Shown here: piece after piece, positions 1 to 5,244 of the stretch
Numbering within the stretch: the first letter of the stretch is position 1
Layout of the letters: every line of letters begins with the position of its first letter
Origin: Clostridiales bacterium UBA1446
GTDB lineage: Bacteria; Bacillota; Clostridia; Oscillospirales; Oscillospiraceae
Assembly: GCA_002329245.1 (NCBI GenBank)
Contig: DCTG01000063.1
Location: forward strand, 8,136 to 13,379
Reading direction: 5' to 3'
DNA: 5,244 nucleotides
Program-made: the position numbers and the translations under genes
Notes under the pieces: model-generated
Told to the model about the DNA's origin: nothing
Database searches by the model: none
What the model saw: the letters and a program-made list of their open reading frames with translations, nothing else

Positions 1-546
1 GAGGGTCGGGCAGAAAGGGATTCCCACATAGAGGGAAATCTCATCCGGCCGGAGCGTTTTTTTCACTTCCAGTTCCGCCGCGGCGGCGTCGATGCACAGT
101 CTTCGCCTTGGTTTTGAGACAAAATACACGTCGCGCAGCACCGCGTCCGCCTTCCGCTCGGAAGCGCCCTGCTCCAGCATGCGAGCGACGATCTTTGCCG
201 GCCGGATTCCCGTCAGCGCGCCCCAGGGAGGCTCCGCTCCCGTGCAGTCCCGCGCGGCTTTGAAAAAGGACAGCTTTATGATTCTCTGAAGCGCCCGGTC
301 CGCAGACAGTTTTCCCGCCAGCTCGGCTGCGTGTGCGCGGGCAAAGCGGGAAAAGCGCCGTCCCTTCCGCACGATCGTCGTGCGGGCGGTCGCCCAGACC
401 GGCCCCCGGCGCAGCTCTGAAAGGATGCAATCCTCCTCTTCCCCCGGCGGCTGTTCGGTATAAACCGGGCGCTCCTCCGGGAACAGGACCAGGAGCATCT
501 GTTCCACCGCATATTTATACTGATGACCCGAAAGGTAAAGCTTGAT
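1..546 (-). CDS. hemZ: HemZ-like radical SAM protein (coproporphyrinogen dehydrogenase family), N-terminal part, cut by window edge
   Basis: This is the first 182 residues of a HemZ-type protein, whose family is annotated as an oxygen-independent, cytoplasmic coproporphyrinogen III dehydrogenase using a 4Fe-4S cluster and S-adenosylmethionine. The sequence shows the N-terminal non-catalytic domain (starting xKLYLSGHQYKYAVEQ), the family segment WGALTGIRPAK at about residues 108-118, and DEISLYVGIPFCPT leading to Cys179, the first cysteine of the radical SAM CxxxCxxC motif. The window ends three residues later, so the other two cysteines and the barrel are not seen. It lies 45 bp after the hydrolase gene, in the same reading frame. 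The start is uncertain: conservation begins at codon ATC (546-544), which has a GGGGGA site 6 nt upstream, and there is no ATG or GTG there. Alternatives are TTG at 570 (no ribosome site, eight extra residues) or GTG at 507 (loses 13 conserved residues). HemZ relatives in anaerobes that lack haem synthesis may do something else, so the reaction is a family-level call. Confidence 0.88.
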   Translation of the reverse strand, partial: MKLYLSGHQYKYAVEQMLLVLFPEERPVYTEQPPGEEEDCILSELRRGPVWATARTTIVRKGRRFSRFARAHAAELAGKLSADRALQRIIKLSFFKAARDCTGAEPPWGALTGIRPAKIVARMLEQGASERKADAVLRDVYFVSKPRRRLCIDAAAAELEVKKTLRPDEISLYVGIPFCPTL

Positions 547-552
547 GGGAAA

Positions 553-558
553 TCCCCC
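553..558 (-). promoter_or_regulatory. Ribosome binding site supporting an ATC start of hemZ
   Basis: GGGGGA on the minus strand lies 6 nt upstream of the ATC codon at 546. No comparable purine-rich site precedes the in-frame TTG at 570, the ATT at 561 or the GTG at 507. The site therefore favours initiation at, or very near, 546. A short self-complementary stretch (GGGATTTCCC) overlaps it, but its stem would be only 3 bp. Confidence 0.5.
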
Positions 559-591
559 AATCCGCGGCAAACAACCGGCTGCGGCTTTTGC

Positions 592-1206
592 TTACTTAGC
601 CTGCAGCGCCTCGGCCATAAAGTAATTTCTCTGTCTTTCCCGGTCTAAGGTTGAGAACGCTTCATGGCCCGGGTAAACCCGATAGTCGCCCGAAAGCTCG
701 TAGAGGCGGCGCAGCGATCGGAGCAACACGGGGTAGCTCCCGCCGGGCAGATCGGTTCTGCCGCAGGAGTCACGAAACAGGGTGTCTCCCGTAAACAGGG
801 CGTCGTTCACCCGAAGCGACACGGAGCCGGGCGAGTGTCCGGGCGTATGGATCACTTCAATCTCCAGCGCGCCTACCTTCAGTTTGTCTCCCTCGTCATA
901 AAACTGCGTGTCCGCCGGAGCCGGGTATAAGTAATGAGAGGGGCGCTCCCGGGGTCCTACGTCGCCGCGGTGGATATAAACGGGCACCTTCTCCCAGCGG
1001 AGCAAGCCGTCCACTCCGGTTGTATGGTCAAAATGCCCGTGCGTCAGCAAAATGTATTGCAGTTTGCACCCGGTCTCCTCGATGGCGGCGCGCACGCGAC
1101 TTGCCTCGTCGCCCGGGTCGATCACCGCGCAAAGGCCGGCGTTTTCATCGCATAGAATGTAACAGTTCGTACCGATCATACCCACTTGCAGATCTTTGAT
1201 TACCAT
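592..1206 (-). CDS. Metallo-beta-lactamase-fold hydrolase, glyoxalase II-like
   Basis: A 204-residue cytoplasmic enzyme of the MBL-fold superfamily, of the YcbL/glyoxalase II-like type. It most likely hydrolyses a thioester or other ester with a binuclear metal centre, but the true substrate is not known from sequence. The full ligand set is visible: THGHFDH at residues 55-61 (His56, His58, Asp60, His61), HTPGHSPG with His124, FTGDTLF with Asp141, and YPGHE with His181. The N-terminal LQVGMIGTNCYIL strand is typical. Its length of about 200 residues fits the short family members that lack the extra C-terminal substrate domain of human-type glyoxalase II. I chose ATG at 1206 because GGAG lies 6 nt upstream; an in-frame TTG at 1218 would add four residues but sits too close to its purine tract. 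The gene follows dtd by 58 bp and precedes hemZ by 45 bp in the same direction, an arrangement recalled from other clostridia. No signal peptide is seen. Confidence 0.93.
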   Translation of the reverse strand: MVIKDLQVGMIGTNCYILCDENAGLCAVIDPGDEASRVRAAIEETGCKLQYILLTHGHFDHTTGVDGLLRWEKVPVYIHRGDVGPRERPSHYLYPAPADTQFYDEGDKLKVGALEIEVIHTPGHSPGSVSLRVNDALFTGDTLFRDSCGRTDLPGGSYPVLLRSLRRLYELSGDYRVYPGHEAFSTLDRERQRNYFMAEALQAK

Positions 1207-1212
1207 ATGCAA

Positions 1213-1216
1213 CTCC
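1213..1216 (-). promoter_or_regulatory. Ribosome binding site of the MBL-fold hydrolase
   Basis: GGAG with a 6-nt spacer (TTGCAT) to the ATG at 1206. It decides the start in favour of ATG 1206 over the in-frame TTG at 1218, because that upstream start would place this GGAG inside the coding sequence. Confidence 0.65.
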
Positions 1217-1228
1217 AATCCCCTCTGT

Positions 1229-1266
1229 CGGGTTATTCACCCGTTTTTCGATGCCCCCGCCGCATC
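1229..1266 (-). other. Two small hairpins between dtd and the hydrolase gene
   Basis: On the minus-strand transcript, GATGC (1266-1262) pairs with GCATC (1254-1250) around a G-rich 7-nt loop, overlapping the dtd stop codon. Further on, CGGGT (1243-1239) pairs with ACCCG (1233-1229) around GAATA. Each stem is only about 5 bp and neither is followed by a U-tract, so they do not look like intrinsic terminators. They could modestly affect mRNA stability or coupling, or be chance in GC-rich DNA. Confidence 0.25.
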
Positions 1267-1711
1267 AGAGCAGGTCCGTATCCAAAACCAAGGTCACCGG
1301 TCCGTCGTTGACCGAGGTTACCTTCATGTCCGCGCCGAATTGACCCGTCTCTACAGAAAACCCCTTTTCCCTGCAGATTGCAATAAACTGTTCATAGAGC
1401 GGGATTGCTGTCTCCGGCCGGGCAGCCGCCAAAAAATCTGGCCGGCGTCCTTTTTTGCAGTTTCCATACAGCGTGAACTGGGACACCACGAGGATGGCTC
1501 CTCCCGCCTCGGCGAGACTTAAGTTCATCTTTCCCCACTCATCTTCGAAAATGCGAAGCTGCGTAATTTTATCGGCGAGGCGCTGCGCCGTTTCCCTTGA
1601 ATCCTCATGCCCCACGCCAAGCAGAACAAGAAGTCCCGTTCCGATTTCTCCGCAGGTGCGCTCTCCTATCCTTACCGAAGCGGAGGATACGCGCGTTACC
1701 ACTGCTCTCAT
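1265..1711 (-). CDS. dtd: D-aminoacyl-tRNA deacylase (DTD)
   Basis: A 148-residue protein, the usual length for bacterial DTD. The family hydrolyses the ester bond of D-amino acids mischarged onto tRNA, and also clears glycine mischarged on tRNA-Ala; it acts as a cytoplasmic homodimer with a largely RNA-based mechanism and chiral proofreading. Both signature motifs are present: SQFTLYG at residues 77-83 and the Gly-cisPro motif in NDGPVT at residues 135-140. The opening [13 protein letters not shown] and the conserved [13 protein letters not shown] also match the family. ATG 1711 is preferred because the family starts at this point and AGGG (1723-1720) lies 8 nt upstream. An in-frame ATG at 1759 would add 16 unconserved residues with no good ribosome site. 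Placement directly after relA (61 bp) matches the relA-dtd(yrvI) pairing in Bacillus subtilis and links proofreading with sensing of uncharged tRNA. Confidence 0.96.
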   Translation of the reverse strand: MRAVVTRVSSASVRIGERTCGEIGTGLLVLLGVGHEDSRETAQRLADKITQLRIFEDEWGKMNLSLAEAGGAILVVSQFTLYGNCKKGRRPDFLAAARPETAIPLYEQFIAICREKGFSVETGQFGADMKVTSVNDGPVTLVLDTDLL

Positions 1712-1719
1712 CTTCTCCA

Positions 1720-1723
1720 CCCT
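1720..1723 (-). promoter_or_regulatory. Ribosome binding site of dtd
   Basis: AGGG lies 8 nt upstream of ATG 1711; a second purine run, GGAG at 1718-1715, lies 3 nt upstream. The site overlaps the TAG stop (1724-1722) of the candidate mini-ORF that begins at 1772, an arrangement compatible with translational coupling. Confidence 0.55.
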
Positions 1724-1772
1724 ATGCCTTACTTCCACGGGAAGGAAATACCCGTGCATTTTTTTGTCTCAT
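1722..1772 (-). CDS. Candidate 16-codon mini-ORF between relA and dtd
   Basis: ATG at 1772 overlaps the relA stop region (TAAATG, with the final A of the TAA immediately before the ATG) and opens a 16-codon frame, [16 protein letters not shown], ending in TAG at 1724-1722. A purine-rich GGGAGAGG inside the last relA codons lies about 5 nt upstream of the ATG, a good ribosome-site position. The stop overlaps the dtd ribosome site. The peptide is basic and resembles nothing I recognise. It contains a run of seven A bases at 1765-1759. It may be a coupling ORF that carries ribosomes from relA to dtd, or chance: an open frame this short is expected often at random. The ribosome site and tight fit on both sides are the only support. 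Confidence 0.25.
   Translation of the reverse strand: MRQKNARVFPSRGSKA
1732..1756 (-). other. Two mutually exclusive hairpins upstream of dtd
   Basis: On the minus-strand transcript, CACGGG (1756-1751) can pair with CCCGTG (1741-1736), a 6-bp stem with a 9-nt loop. Alternatively CTTCC (1744-1740) can pair with GGAAG (1736-1732), a 5-bp stem with a 3-nt loop. They share bases 1741-1740 and 1736, so only one can form. Both lie just upstream of the dtd ribosome site and inside the candidate mini-ORF, so translating ribosomes would disrupt them. No U-tract follows, so this is not a terminator. Confidence 0.3.
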
Positions 1773-3968
1773 TTATTCCTCTCCCGCCCGCTTGACCCGA
1801 AGGACTCCTGAAATCTGATGGAGCCGGGAAATGACAAGTTTCAGCTGTTCCAGATTATCCACGTCGAAGGAGAGGTTTACAACGGCGGAACCGTCCGACC
1901 TGCCGCGGGCGGCCAGGGAATTGACGCGGATCTTCTGAGCGTTCATCGCGGTCGCCACATCCACAATGAGACCGTCCCTGTTCCGGGCTTCCAGTTCCAG
2001 CGAGGTCTGATACGCGGCGCGGTCCGACATTACCCAGGAAACGTTGACCCAGCGCCCTTTTTCCTCCGGTTTGCGGCGGTCCGGCGCGGCGTTCGGGCAG
2101 TCCAGGCGGTGTACGGATACGCCGTAGCCTCTTGTGATAAAGCCAATCACCGGGTCTCCCGGCACGGGTGTGCAGCAGTGAGAAAACTTGACCAAGCAGT
2201 TCCCCAAGCCTTCCACGATAATACCCGATTCGGACCGGACCGCTTTCCTCGGCGCGCCCGGGACGGCCGCGGGATTCTGCTGCTGCCTTTCCGGGCGCAG
2301 CTTGTTGATTCGGATGAGCTCATCCCGGATCCGGTTGACCGCTTTCTGCGAAGTCAGGCCGCCGTATCCGATTGCGGCATACATCTCTTCCAGCGAGTTG
2401 AAGGCAACCTTCTTTAAGACGAGCGGCAGAACGTCTTCCGCTAGGATCGTCGGCATGGAGATGCCGGCCCGCCGCAGTTCCGCCTCGAAGCTGCTGCGCC
2501 CCTGCAGGATATTCTCTTCCCGGCGCTCCTTCTTCAGCCACTGCTTGATTTTGTTTCTGGCCTCGTTGCTTTTGGCAATCTTGATCCAGTCCCGGCTGGG
2601 TCCATGCGCCGCTTTCGAGGTGATGATCTCCACGATGTCGCCGTTTTGCAGCTCCGCCGTGAAGGGAACGATCCTTCCGTTGACCTTGGCGGCGGTCATG
2701 GTATTTCCGATCGCGGAATGGATGCTGTACGCAAAATCAATCGGCGTTGCGCCGGCGGGCAGGTTGATCACGTCGCCGCGCGGCGTAAAGACGAAAACCT
2801 CGTCGGCAAACAGGTCCACCTTCAGCGTGCGCACGTACTCCTCCGCATCGGTGTCCTGCTGGCTCTCCAACAGCTTCCGGACCCATTCGAAGTTCTTTTC
2901 TGTTCCAAGGTGGGCATTTTCCATGCCCTGTTTGTATTTCCAATGGGCCGCGATGCCGTATTCCGCAATCTGGTGCATCTCCCAGGTGCGGATCTGAACC
3001 TCGAAGGGAATCCCCTCCCGGCCGATTACCGTGGTGTGCAGAGACTGGTACATATTCGGCTTCGGGGTGCCGATATAGTCCTTAAACCGCCCCAAAACGG
3101 GCTTGAAAAGATCATGAATGCAGCCCAGCGCGTTATAGCAGTCCGGAATATCGTCCACAATCACGCGAAACGCGTACAGATCATATACTTCGTCCAACGT
3201 CTTGTTCTGATTGTACATTTTCCGGTAAATGCTGTAAATATGCTTGACCCTGCTGAATACCTGGCTTCGCACACCGCTCTCGTCCATCCTTTTTTGGATC
3301 ATCGTACGGATGTGCTCCAAAAACTCTTCGTGCGCGCTGCTCCGCTTGGCCAGCTCCGCCGTAATCTCCTCATATCCCACGGGGTCCAAAAACTGAAGGG
3401 ACCGGTCCTCCAGCTCCCATTTGATCTTCTGCATCCCGAGCCGGTGCGCGATGGGGGCGTAAATTTCCATGGTCTCGAGCGCTTTGAGGCGCTGCTTTTG
3501 TTCGCTCTGGTATTCGAGCGTGCGCATATTGTGCAGACGGTCCGCGATTTTAATCAGAATGACCCGGATGTCCTTCGCCATGGCCATGAGCATTTTTCGC
3601 AGATTTTCCATCTGCTCTTCTTCTTTGCTCGTATACTGCACCCGGGTCAGCTTGGTAACGCCCTCCACCAGATCGGCGACAACCGGCCCGAAAAGCTTCG
3701 AAATCTCCTCGTGCGTGGTTCCGGTGTCTTCAATGCAGTCATGGAGCAGCGCGGCAATGAGCGAATCGATATCCAGCCCCATTTCGGCGACGATTTCCGC
3801 CACCGCGAGGGGATGCGTGACAAACGGCGCGCCGTCCTTCCTTTTTTGCTGATTGTGGGCGTTGTCCGCGAAGGTAAACGCCGCAAACAGCCGCTTTGTG
3901 TCAAGCTGCGGGTTGTATTCCCTGACCTTTTCTTCGAGCGCATAATACCGCTCTAAAACAGGATCCAC
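1773..3968 (-). CDS. relA: Bifunctional (p)ppGpp synthetase/hydrolase, long RSH (Rel)
   Basis: A 731-residue ribosome-associated stringent-response enzyme. It makes (p)ppGpp from ATP plus GTP/GDP when uncharged tRNA enters the ribosome, and degrades it otherwise. The HD hydrolase domain is intact: His52 in THP, His76-Asp77 in LLHDCIEDT, Glu80-Asp81, and Asp143/Asn147 in ADRLHNMRT. The synthetase domain has YDLYAFRVI with Asp263, the RFKD signature (294-297) of bifunctional Rel enzymes rather than the EFDD of E. coli RelA, the G-loop YQSLHT (Tyr307), and EVQIRT with Glu323. Then come TGS (about 385-450), a helical region, the Cys-rich zinc-finger domain (HCCTPVPGD at 597-605, VHRLDC at 619-624) and a C-terminal ACT domain (about 655-731). 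Start GTG 3968 is chosen because AAAGGAGG lies 9 nt upstream and it gives the usual length. The frame stays open upstream into recJ, but that part is not conserved. As the only RSH here it likely does both reactions. Its usual neighbour apt is absent. Confidence 0.97.
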   Translation of the reverse strand: MDPVLERYYALEEKVREYNPQLDTKRLFAAFTFADNAHNQQKRKDGAPFVTHPLAVAEIVAEMGLDIDSLIAALLHDCIEDTGTTHEEISKLFGPVVADLVEGVTKLTRVQYTSKEEEQMENLRKMLMAMAKDIRVILIKIADRLHNMRTLEYQSEQKQRLKALETMEIYAPIAHRLGMQKIKWELEDRSLQFLDPVGYEEITAELAKRSSAHEEFLEHIRTMIQKRMDESGVRSQVFSRVKHIYSIYRKMYNQNKTLDEVYDLYAFRVIVDDIPDCYNALGCIHDLFKPVLGRFKDYIGTPKPNMYQSLHTTVIGREGIPFEVQIRTWEMHQIAEYGIAAHWKYKQGMENAHLGTEKNFEWVRKLLESQQDTDAEEYVRTLKVDLFADEVFVFTPRGDVINLPAGATPIDFAYSIHSAIGNTMTAAKVNGRIVPFTAELQNGDIVEIITSKAAHGPSRDWIKIAKSNEARNKIKQWLKKERREENILQGRSSFEAELRRAGISMPTILAEDVLPLVLKKVAFNSLEEMYAAIGYGGLTSQKAVNRIRDELIRINKLRPERQQQNPAAVPGAPRKAVRSESGIIVEGLGNCLVKFSHCCTPVPGDPVIGFITRGYGVSVHRLDCPNAAPDRRKPEEKGRWVNVSWVMSDRAAYQTSLELEARNRDGLIVDVATAMNAQKIRVNSLAARGRSDGSAVVNLSFDVDNLEQLKLVISRLHQISGVLRVKRAGEE

Positions 3969-3977
3969 GGACAATCG

Positions 3978-3985
3978 CCTCCTTT
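3978..3985 (-). promoter_or_regulatory. Strong ribosome binding site that sets the relA start
   Basis: AAAGGAGG is a near-perfect match to the 16S rRNA anti-Shine-Dalgarno, with a 9-nt spacer to GTG 3968. An in-frame TTG at 3974 would be only 3 nt away, too close. This makes GTG the best start and excludes the longer in-frame starts at 4115 and 4018, which would overlap or crowd the end of recJ. Confidence 0.85.
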
Positions 3986-3996
3986 CCAAATGATAC

Positions 3997-4009
3997 GCCG
4001 GTATCCGGC
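3997..4009 (-). other. Short perfect hairpin in the recJ-relA gap
   Basis: GCCGG ATA CCGGC on the minus-strand transcript forms a 5-bp all-GC stem with a 3-nt loop, 12 nt ahead of the relA ribosome site. No U-tract follows, so it is not a recognisable terminator. It is the only clear structure in this 77-bp gap. I see no convincing -35/-10 promoter here. Confidence 0.3.
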
Positions 4010-4045
4010 TTGCGCGCATTTCGTCATACCCGTTATCCGTCCCGA

Positions 4046-5244
4046 TCAGTTCGCCTTCCGAAGAGAGGCTAAGATTTCCGACTGTTCCAGATCCACCTTC
4101 CGTCCGTCGGGACACAGCGCAATCCGGAGCCGGCTGCCGTTTCTGCCGAGCGTCAGAAGTCCTAACTCCTCAAAGATATTAAGGCAAATCATCATACGGG
4201 AAGGCGAAAGAATCCTCCCGGAAACCGCGGAGATTTCCCTGTGCAGCGCGGATATCCCGTCTTCCATTCCGTCCTGACCGGAGCGGCTGCGCAGGTACCG
4301 CCAGACCGTTTCGAAATCCTCCCGGTCCGGCAGGAGCATGCGGGCTTCCTCCGCGCTGAGCGGCGCACCTTCCCGGTATTTATCAAATAAAGCCCACCTC
4401 GCGCCGTCCGCAGCCGGGCGCAGATCGGTCAGCAGGAGCTGAACCGTGCGCGTCCCGCGAAACTCGTTGACCTGAGGAAAAAAAGCGAGATCAATGAGGT
4501 CTCCGGCGCAAAGGCCGGCTTCCTCGGCGGTGGCGGAAAAGAAGATGCACCCGAAACTGCGCCCGTTCACGCTCACACGAATTTTCAGATGCTTGTCGTT
4601 GCCGACGTTGGAGCAGCTGATGACTTCCGCCGCGCGAAGCAAAAACAGCGGACGCGGATTGCCCATGCCGTGCGGCTGCAGGATATCAAGCGCCTCCACG
4701 TTCTCGAGCGTCAGCTCGGACGCGTCCGCTTCCGCGTCGATGGAAAGGTCCGGCTCCGCTCCCGGCACTTTGATTGAGGACGCGTATGCCTCCATTGCCG
4801 CGCGAAACGCGTCGATATCCGAGCGCAGAATCGTAAAGCCGGCCGCCAGTTCATGCCCGCCGTAGCTTTCCAGATGGGCGGCGCAATGTTCCAGCGCGGC
4901 GTATACGTTAAACCCTCCCCAGCTGCGGCAGGAGCCTTTTCCCCGCTCTCCGGAGGTGCAAATCATAAAAGCCGGGCAGTAAAACCGTTCGGAAAGACGG
5001 GAGGCGACAATCCCCATGACTCCCTGGTGCCAGTCGTCGCCGGCCAAAACGATCGCGGAGGGTTCCGGCGCCTGGTTTTTCACCAGGTCGACTGACTCCT
5101 GGAAAATCCTTTGCTCGATTGCCTGACGCTCCCTGTTGAGAACGCAAAGCTCGGAAGCAAGCGCCTCCGCCCGTTCCGGGTCTTCCGTGAGCAGAAGCTC
5201 GGCGGCAATCCACGCCTTTCCCATGCGTCCCGCCGCGTTTATCC
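4046..5244 (-). CDS. recJ: Single-stranded-DNA-specific exonuclease RecJ, C-terminal part, 5' end cut by window edge
   Basis: The last 398 residues of RecJ, a 5'-to-3' exonuclease for single-stranded DNA in recombination, mismatch and base-excision repair. The open frame runs off the window, starting INAAGRMGKAW, which matches the conserved NAAGRM segment after the catalytic DHH domain; the DHH domain itself lies outside. ATG 5224 is therefore internal, not the start. Visible parts in order: a helical linker (RERQAIEQRIFQE), the DHHA1 domain with GDDWHQGVMGIVASRL (about 5038-4994), KGSCRS (4939-4922) and GGHELAAG (4861-4838), then an OB-fold DNA-binding domain (LQPHGMGNPRPLF, VGNDKHLKIRV). 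A C-terminal helix-rich domain follows, ending near KVDLEQSEILASLRK, like the extra C-terminal domain of Bacillota RecJ. Motifs are intact and I see no frameshift. The TGA stop at 4048-4046 is 77 bp before relA, in the same direction. In B. subtilis recJ is followed by apt then relA; here apt is not between them. Confidence 0.95.
   Translation of the reverse strand, partial: INAAGRMGKAWIAAELLLTEDPERAEALASELCVLNRERQAIEQRIFQESVDLVKNQAPEPSAIVLAGDDWHQGVMGIVASRLSERFYCPAFMICTSGERGKGSCRSWGGFNVYAALEHCAAHLESYGGHELAAGFTILRSDIDAFRAAMEAYASSIKVPGAEPDLSIDAEADASELTLENVEALDILQPHGMGNPRPLFLLRAAEVISCSNVGNDKHLKIRVSVNGRSFGCIFFSATAEEAGLCAGDLIDLAFFPQVNEFRGTRTVQLLLTDLRPAADGARWALFDKYREGAPLSAEEARMLLPDREDFETVWRYLRSRSGQDGMEDGISALHREISAVSGRILSPSRMMICLNIFEELGLLTLGRNGSRLRIALCPDGRKVDLEQSEILASLRKAN

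Noticed and set aside
276..560. 94-codon minus-strand frame starting at TTG 560, and the similar frame at 41-430
   Set aside because: Both are out-of-frame shadows of hemZ; the third minus-strand frame carries the conserved HemZ segments WGALTGIRPAK and GIPFCPT.
1207..1218. TTG 1218 as the start of the MBL-fold hydrolase
   Set aside because: Its purine tract directly abuts the codon, whereas GGAG is spaced 6 nt from ATG 1206, which also fits family length.
1712..1759. Upstream in-frame ATG for dtd at 1759
   Set aside because: DTD proteins begin at MRAVVTRV; the 16 extra residues are not family-like and the ATG has no good ribosome site.
2604..3956. A 450-codon open frame on the plus strand, antisense to relA
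   Set aside because: Its codons are exact reverse complements of the relA codons. In that register a stop needs TTA, CTA or TCA in relA, which are rare in this GC-rich gene, so a long antisense frame is expected. The translation shows no domain pattern, while relA has every family motif.
3997..4009. Intrinsic terminator between recJ and relA
   Set aside because: The stem is 5 bp and no U-tract follows on the transcript.
3969..4115. Longer in-frame relA start overlapping recJ
   Set aside because: The extra 49 residues are not Rel-like, the overlap would cover the end of recJ, and AAAGGAGG is placed ideally for GTG 3968.
4494..4865. Plus-strand frame of 123 codons opposite recJ
   Set aside because: It lies antisense to the well-conserved OB and DHHA1 parts of RecJ, has no recognisable domain and no ribosome site worth noting.
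1..5244. Mobile element, CRISPR array, tRNA/rRNA gene or defence island
   Set aside because: I found no terminal inverted repeats, regularly spaced direct repeats, tRNA-like cloverleaf or transposase/integrase motifs. The genes are housekeeping with uniform GC-rich codon use.

Overview
The window carries five genes, all on the minus strand and transcribed from high to low coordinates: the 3' part of recJ, then a complete bifunctional (p)ppGpp synthetase/hydrolase (relA/rel), dtd (D-aminoacyl-tRNA deacylase), a glyoxalase-II-like metallo-beta-lactamase-fold hydrolase, and the N-terminal part of hemZ (radical SAM, coproporphyrinogen dehydrogenase-like). The gaps are 77, 61, 58 and 45 bp. I see no convincing intrinsic terminator or promoter in them, so the simplest reading is one co-directional operon cut at both window ends.

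The order recJ-relA-dtd-MBL hydrolase-hemZ, the strong Shine-Dalgarno sites (AAAGGAGG before relA), the single long Rel enzyme with an RFKD synthetase signature, and a Bacillus-type HemZ point to Bacillota. The GC-rich third codon positions suggest a GC-rich clostridial lineage such as Oscillospiraceae/Ruminococcaceae. That placement is inference from remembered gene order and residue patterns; no search was run.

Layout: 5244-4046, recJ C-terminal two thirds (DHHA1, OB and C-terminal domains); 3968-1773, relA with HD hydrolase, synthetase, TGS, Cys-rich and ACT domains, all key residues present; 1711-1265, dtd with both signature motifs; 1206-592, MBL-fold hydrolase with a full metal-ligand set; about 546-1, hemZ up to the first cysteine of its radical SAM cluster motif. 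No stretch over 300 bases lacks a gene.

Functionally the cluster is housekeeping: single-strand DNA processing (RecJ), the stringent response to uncharged tRNA (Rel), removal of D-amino acids from tRNA (Dtd), and two metal-dependent enzymes whose substrates in this lineage are unsettled. I found no new defence or mobile system. The points most worth a second look are small: hemZ seems to have no ATG/GTG start where family conservation begins and may start at ATC; a 16-codon mini-ORF with its own ribosome site sits between relA and dtd; and apt, usually found between recJ and relA in Bacillota, is absent.
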